From Jiangella aurantiaca (GTDB taxonomy: Bacteria; Actinomycetota; Actinomycetes; Jiangellales; Jiangellaceae), in contig NZ_SMLB01000065.1 in assembly GCF_004349105.1 (NCBI RefSeq), positions 1 through 33,509 on the forward strand: a stretch of DNA of 33,509 bases, given 5' to 3'. Position 1 is the stretch's first letter; the number at the start of each line of letters is the position of its first letter. The notes beneath the pieces were generated by a model, which worked only from the letters and a program-made list of their open reading frames with translations, was not told the origin of the DNA and did no database searches. Of this stretch, positions 31,208 to 33,509 are shown piece by piece. Both the position numbers and the translations under genes were made by a program.

Positions 31208-32185
31208 GTGAGCAATCTCGATGCGCGCCCGGCGGAGACGCGGTGCCATGCGGCCGGCCACACAGGCCCGGCTACCAAGCTGCTCGACGCGCGCGACGTG
31301 CCGTTGGGCGGGATCCGCGCGATGCGGGTCAGTCGCACGCTGCCGCACCGCGAGCTGCCCACCGTCGGGGCGTGGTGCTTCCTCGACCAGTTCGGGCCGC
31401 AGCACACGGACATGGTCGTGCTGCCGCATCCGCACACCGGGCTGCAGACGGTGACCTGGCCGGTCCAAGGCGAGATCCACCACCGCGACAGTGTCGGCAG
31501 TGACGTCGTCGTGCGGCCGGGGCAGCTGAACCTGATGACCAGCGGGCCGGGCATCGCGCACTCGGAGATATCGCTCGGCGAGGCGCCGCTGCTGCATGGG
31601 CTGCAGCTGTGGGTCGCGCTCCCCGAAGCCGCCGCGAACCACGCGGCCCCGGGCTTCGAGCAGCACACCGACCTCCCTGTCCACGACGGCGACGGCGTGC
31701 GCGCGACGGTGGTCGTCGGGGAGCTGGCGGGGACGACGTCGCCGGCGACGACGTACAGCCCGCTGCTCGGCGCCCAGCTCGACGTCGACGCCGGCACCAC
31801 GGCGGTGTTGCCCATGACACCCGACTTCGAGCATGCCGTCCTGGTGCTCACCGGACGGACAACCATCGCCGGCACGCCGCTCGAGCCCGGGCCGCTCCTG
31901 TACCTCGGCACCGGCCGCAGCGAACTCGTCCTCCAGGCGCACGACGACGACGCGACGCTGTTCCTGCTCGGCGGCGAACCGTTCCCTGACGACCTCGTCA
32001 TGTGGTGGAACTTCGTCGGCCGCAGCCACGAGGACATCGTCGCCGCGCGGGAGGACTGGGAGCGGCCCGGCCAGCATCGCTTCGGCCCCGTCGCCGGGCA
32101 CGGCGCCGATCGCATCCCGGCCCCGCCGCTGCCGCCGCTGCGCCTCACCCCACGCCGTCGGCGCGCGACTCCGCCGACGAGCTGA
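31208..32185 (+). CDS. Pirin-family cupin protein
   Basis: This 325-residue bicupin has the pirin signature PHPHTGLQTVTWPVQGEIHHRDS, with metal ligands H74 and H76 and, after it, GPGIAHSE with H118 and E120, equivalent to the iron site of human pirin. Some bacterial pirins have quercetinase activity and others act as redox-linked regulators; this one cannot be assigned further. The GTG at 31208 is chosen because TACGCT lies 7 nt upstream as a leaderless -10; the open frame reaches 31106 but that part overlaps the propeller gene. The C-terminus is basic (RLTPRRRRATPPTS). Confidence 0.88.
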   Translation: MSNLDARPAETRCHAAGHTGPATKLLDARDVPLGGIRAMRVSRTLPHRELPTVGAWCFLDQFGPQHTDMVVLPHPHTGLQTVTWPVQGEIHHRDSVGSDVVVRPGQLNLMTSGPGIAHSEISLGEAPLLHGLQLWVALPEAAANHAAPGFEQHTDLPVHDGDGVRATVVVGELAGTTSPATTYSPLLGAQLDVDAGTTAVLPMTPDFEHAVLVLTGRTTIAGTPLEPGPLLYLGTGRSELVLQAHDDDATLFLLGGEPFPDDLVMWWNFVGRSHEDIVAAREDWERPGQHRFGPVAGHGADRIPAPPLPPLRLTPRRRRATPPTS

Positions 32186-32258
32186 GGCCGAGCCGTACCC
32201 TTCCGGCCGCGCCGTGCGATGACGCCTGTGAGGCACGGCGCACGTCGGGGAGGGGCCA

Positions 32259-32813
32259 CTGTCCATCGGAGCGGACTTCGACGGCATCCTCGCGGCGGCG
32301 CGCGCCGGTGCGCCGTGGGCGTTCGAGCGCCTGTACGGCGATCTCGCGCCGGTCGTCGGCGGCTACGCGCGCCTGCAGGGCTCGCTGGAGCCCGAGGACG
32401 TCACCAGCGAGGTGTTCCTGGGCGTGTTCGCCGGCCTGTCGTCGTTCACCGGCTCTGAGCAGCAGTTCCGGTCGTGGGTCTTCACCATCGCGTACCGGCG
32501 GCTGACCGACGAGCGGCGCCGGCGGTCCCGGCGTCCGGTGACGGTGCACGCCGACCTCGAGATCGTCGATCGGGTGGGCGGTGACGCCGAACAGGACGCG
32601 CTCGCCGAGCTCGGCCGGCGCCGCGTGAACGAGCTGTGCGCGGGCCTGTCGGACGACCAGCGCGAGGTGGTCCTGCTGCGGATCCTCGGCGACCTCTCCG
32701 TCGAAGAGGTGGCCCGCATCGTGGGCAAGACCGCGGGAGCGGTCAAGGCGCTGCAGCGCCGGGGACTCAACGCACTGCGGCGACAACTCGACCGGGAAGG
32801 CGTATCCGCATGA
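32259..32813 (+). CDS. ECF-type sigma factor with apparent CTG start
   Basis: Read from CTG at 32259 the protein has 184 residues, MSIGADFDGILAAARAGAPW then AFERLYGDLAPVVGGYARLQ, which is complete sigma region 2 (DVTSEVFLGVFAGL; QQFRSWVFTIAYRRLTDERR), and region 4 (GLSDDQREVVLLRILGDLSV; EEVARIVGKTAGAVKALQRR). An in-frame TGA at 32229 bounds the frame, and no ATG, GTG or TTG occurs until GTG at 32412, which would delete half of region 2. GGGGAGGGG lies just before the CTG. TACCCT (32194-32199) may be its -10. The stop overlaps the next gene (ATGA), so sigma and its partner are coupled. Confidence 0.8.
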   Translation: MSIGADFDGILAAARAGAPWAFERLYGDLAPVVGGYARLQGSLEPEDVTSEVFLGVFAGLSSFTGSEQQFRSWVFTIAYRRLTDERRRRSRRPVTVHADLEIVDRVGGDAEQDALAELGRRRVNELCAGLSDDQREVVLLRILGDLSVEEVARIVGKTAGAVKALQRRGLNALRRQLDREGVSA

Positions 32814-33509
32814 GCGGCGCCGGCGATGGCACGACTGACATGACACGAACCACCGTTCCTGACGACGCGACGGTCGAGGCGATCCTGCGCGGAGTGCGGA
32901 TCCCGCTCGGTGGACCCGACCTGCCGGAGCTGACCGCACTGTCGGATGCGGTGGACGCCATCCGAAGGAGTGCTGATGAGGCCGTTCCCCCCACGGCTGA
33001 GCTCGCCCGCCGCATCGCCCTCGGCGACTTCGCCGGCATCGCGCCGTCGCGGCCGCCGCGCTATCACGCTCTTCGCGTCCGGCTCGGCCGGAAGGTGGCA
33101 GCGATGAGCATGCGTACCAGGGCGGTCGTCGCGCTGGCGGCGATGTTCACCGGCTTCACCGGCGTCGCCGCCGCCGGGGCGCTGCCCGACGCCGCCCGGC
33201 AGCGGGTCGAGTCGGTGATCGAGACGGTGACGCCGATCTCCTTCGACGAGCCCGGCGAGTTCGGCCGGGACATCGCCGACGACGCCCAGGACGGCGGCGT
33301 CGACGACCAGGAGATCAGCGACGACGCGCAGGAACTGGGCAACCAGCCCGGCGACCCGGGCGAGGGCCACGAGCCGGTCCTCCCCGACCTGCCGACCGAA
33401 GCAGCCCCGACGGCCGACGACCACCGGCCGGACACCCCCGGCCAGCCCGAGGACGTGCCCAACGCCGACCCGACGGCCCCTGAGCGGCGCCCCACTGATC
33501 CGGCGGACC
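32810..33509 (+). CDS. Single-TM anti-sigma-like protein (3' end outside window)
   Basis: The gene starts at an ATG overlapping the sigma stop codon by 4 nt and runs off the right edge after 233 codons. The N-terminal 95 residues are soluble (ATVEAILRGVRIPLGG, ELARRIALGDFAGI). One membrane helix follows (TRAVVALAAMFTGFTGVAAAGALP), then an extracellular part that is very acidic and Pro/Asp-rich (DIADDAQDGGVDDQEISDDA and on). This layout fits an anti-sigma factor or a sensor paired with the sigma gene, but no zinc-finger HxxxCxxC motif is present, so the assignment rests on context. Confidence 0.65.
   Translation, partial: MSGAGDGTTDMTRTTVPDDATVEAILRGVRIPLGGPDLPELTALSDAVDAIRRSADEAVPPTAELARRIALGDFAGIAPSRPPRYHALRVRLGRKVAAMSMRTRAVVALAAMFTGFTGVAAAGALPDAARQRVESVIETVTPISFDEPGEFGRDIADDAQDGGVDDQEISDDAQELGNQPGDPGEGHEPVLPDLPTEAAPTADDHRPDTPGQPEDVPNADPTAPERRPTDPAD

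Overview
The window is high-GC, leaderless-transcript-rich DNA from an actinomycete (Actinomycetota). Supporting signs are an F420-type luciferase-like oxidoreductase, BTAD/SARP regulators, ECF sigma factors, many GTG starts, and TANNNT -10 boxes placed 6-7 nt before start codons. A Jiangella-like lineage is possible, but that is only an impression. I see no plasmid, phage or CRISPR signature, and no intact mobile element.

Region 1-8.9 kb is a chain of regulator/enzyme pairs: a BTAD regulator cut by the left edge, divergent from an imine-reductase-like enzyme; an HxlR regulator divergent from a group II truncated haemoglobin; a TetR regulator divergent from an LLM oxidoreductase across a nested palindromic operator; an LtrA membrane protein; a TetR regulator divergent from a 14-TM drug exporter; and a methyltransferase/phosphoesterase operon. 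Region 9-17.8 kb holds an NmrA-like protein, a SARP-NB-ARC regulator, two secreted M14 zinc carboxypeptidases in an operon, an AbiEi-like/endonuclease-fold protein, an MFS transporter, a DUF1905 protein and an SRPBCC protein.

Region 17.8-20.8 kb shows decay around intact genes. A secreted beta-propeller phytase and an acetyl-xylan-esterase-like hydrolase flank an internally deleted yaaA pseudogene that still carries a leaderless promoter. A frameshifted membrane-protein remnant follows. Region 21-28 kb is the most distinctive part. It has a small membrane protein, a Crp/Fnr-family regulator, a roughly 470-bp AT-rich leader (46% GC in the 120 nt counted), and a 1631-residue LPDTG-anchored surface protein with five tandem domains, each closed by a two-cysteine loop. 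The gene ends at a 36-bp perfect palindrome. CRP-type boxes (TGTGA-N6-TCACA, 9 of 10 positions) lie upstream of the small membrane protein, of the surface protein and of the first carboxypeptidase. This suggests, but does not prove, a local Crp-controlled cell-envelope regulon.

Region 28-33.5 kb carries an ECF sigma factor, a TetR regulator, tRNA-Arg(CCU), a secreted beta-propeller protein divergent from a pirin, and an ECF sigma/anti-sigma-like pair in which the sigma gene has no ATG, GTG or TTG start and seems to begin at CTG. The right-hand gene is cut by the window edge.
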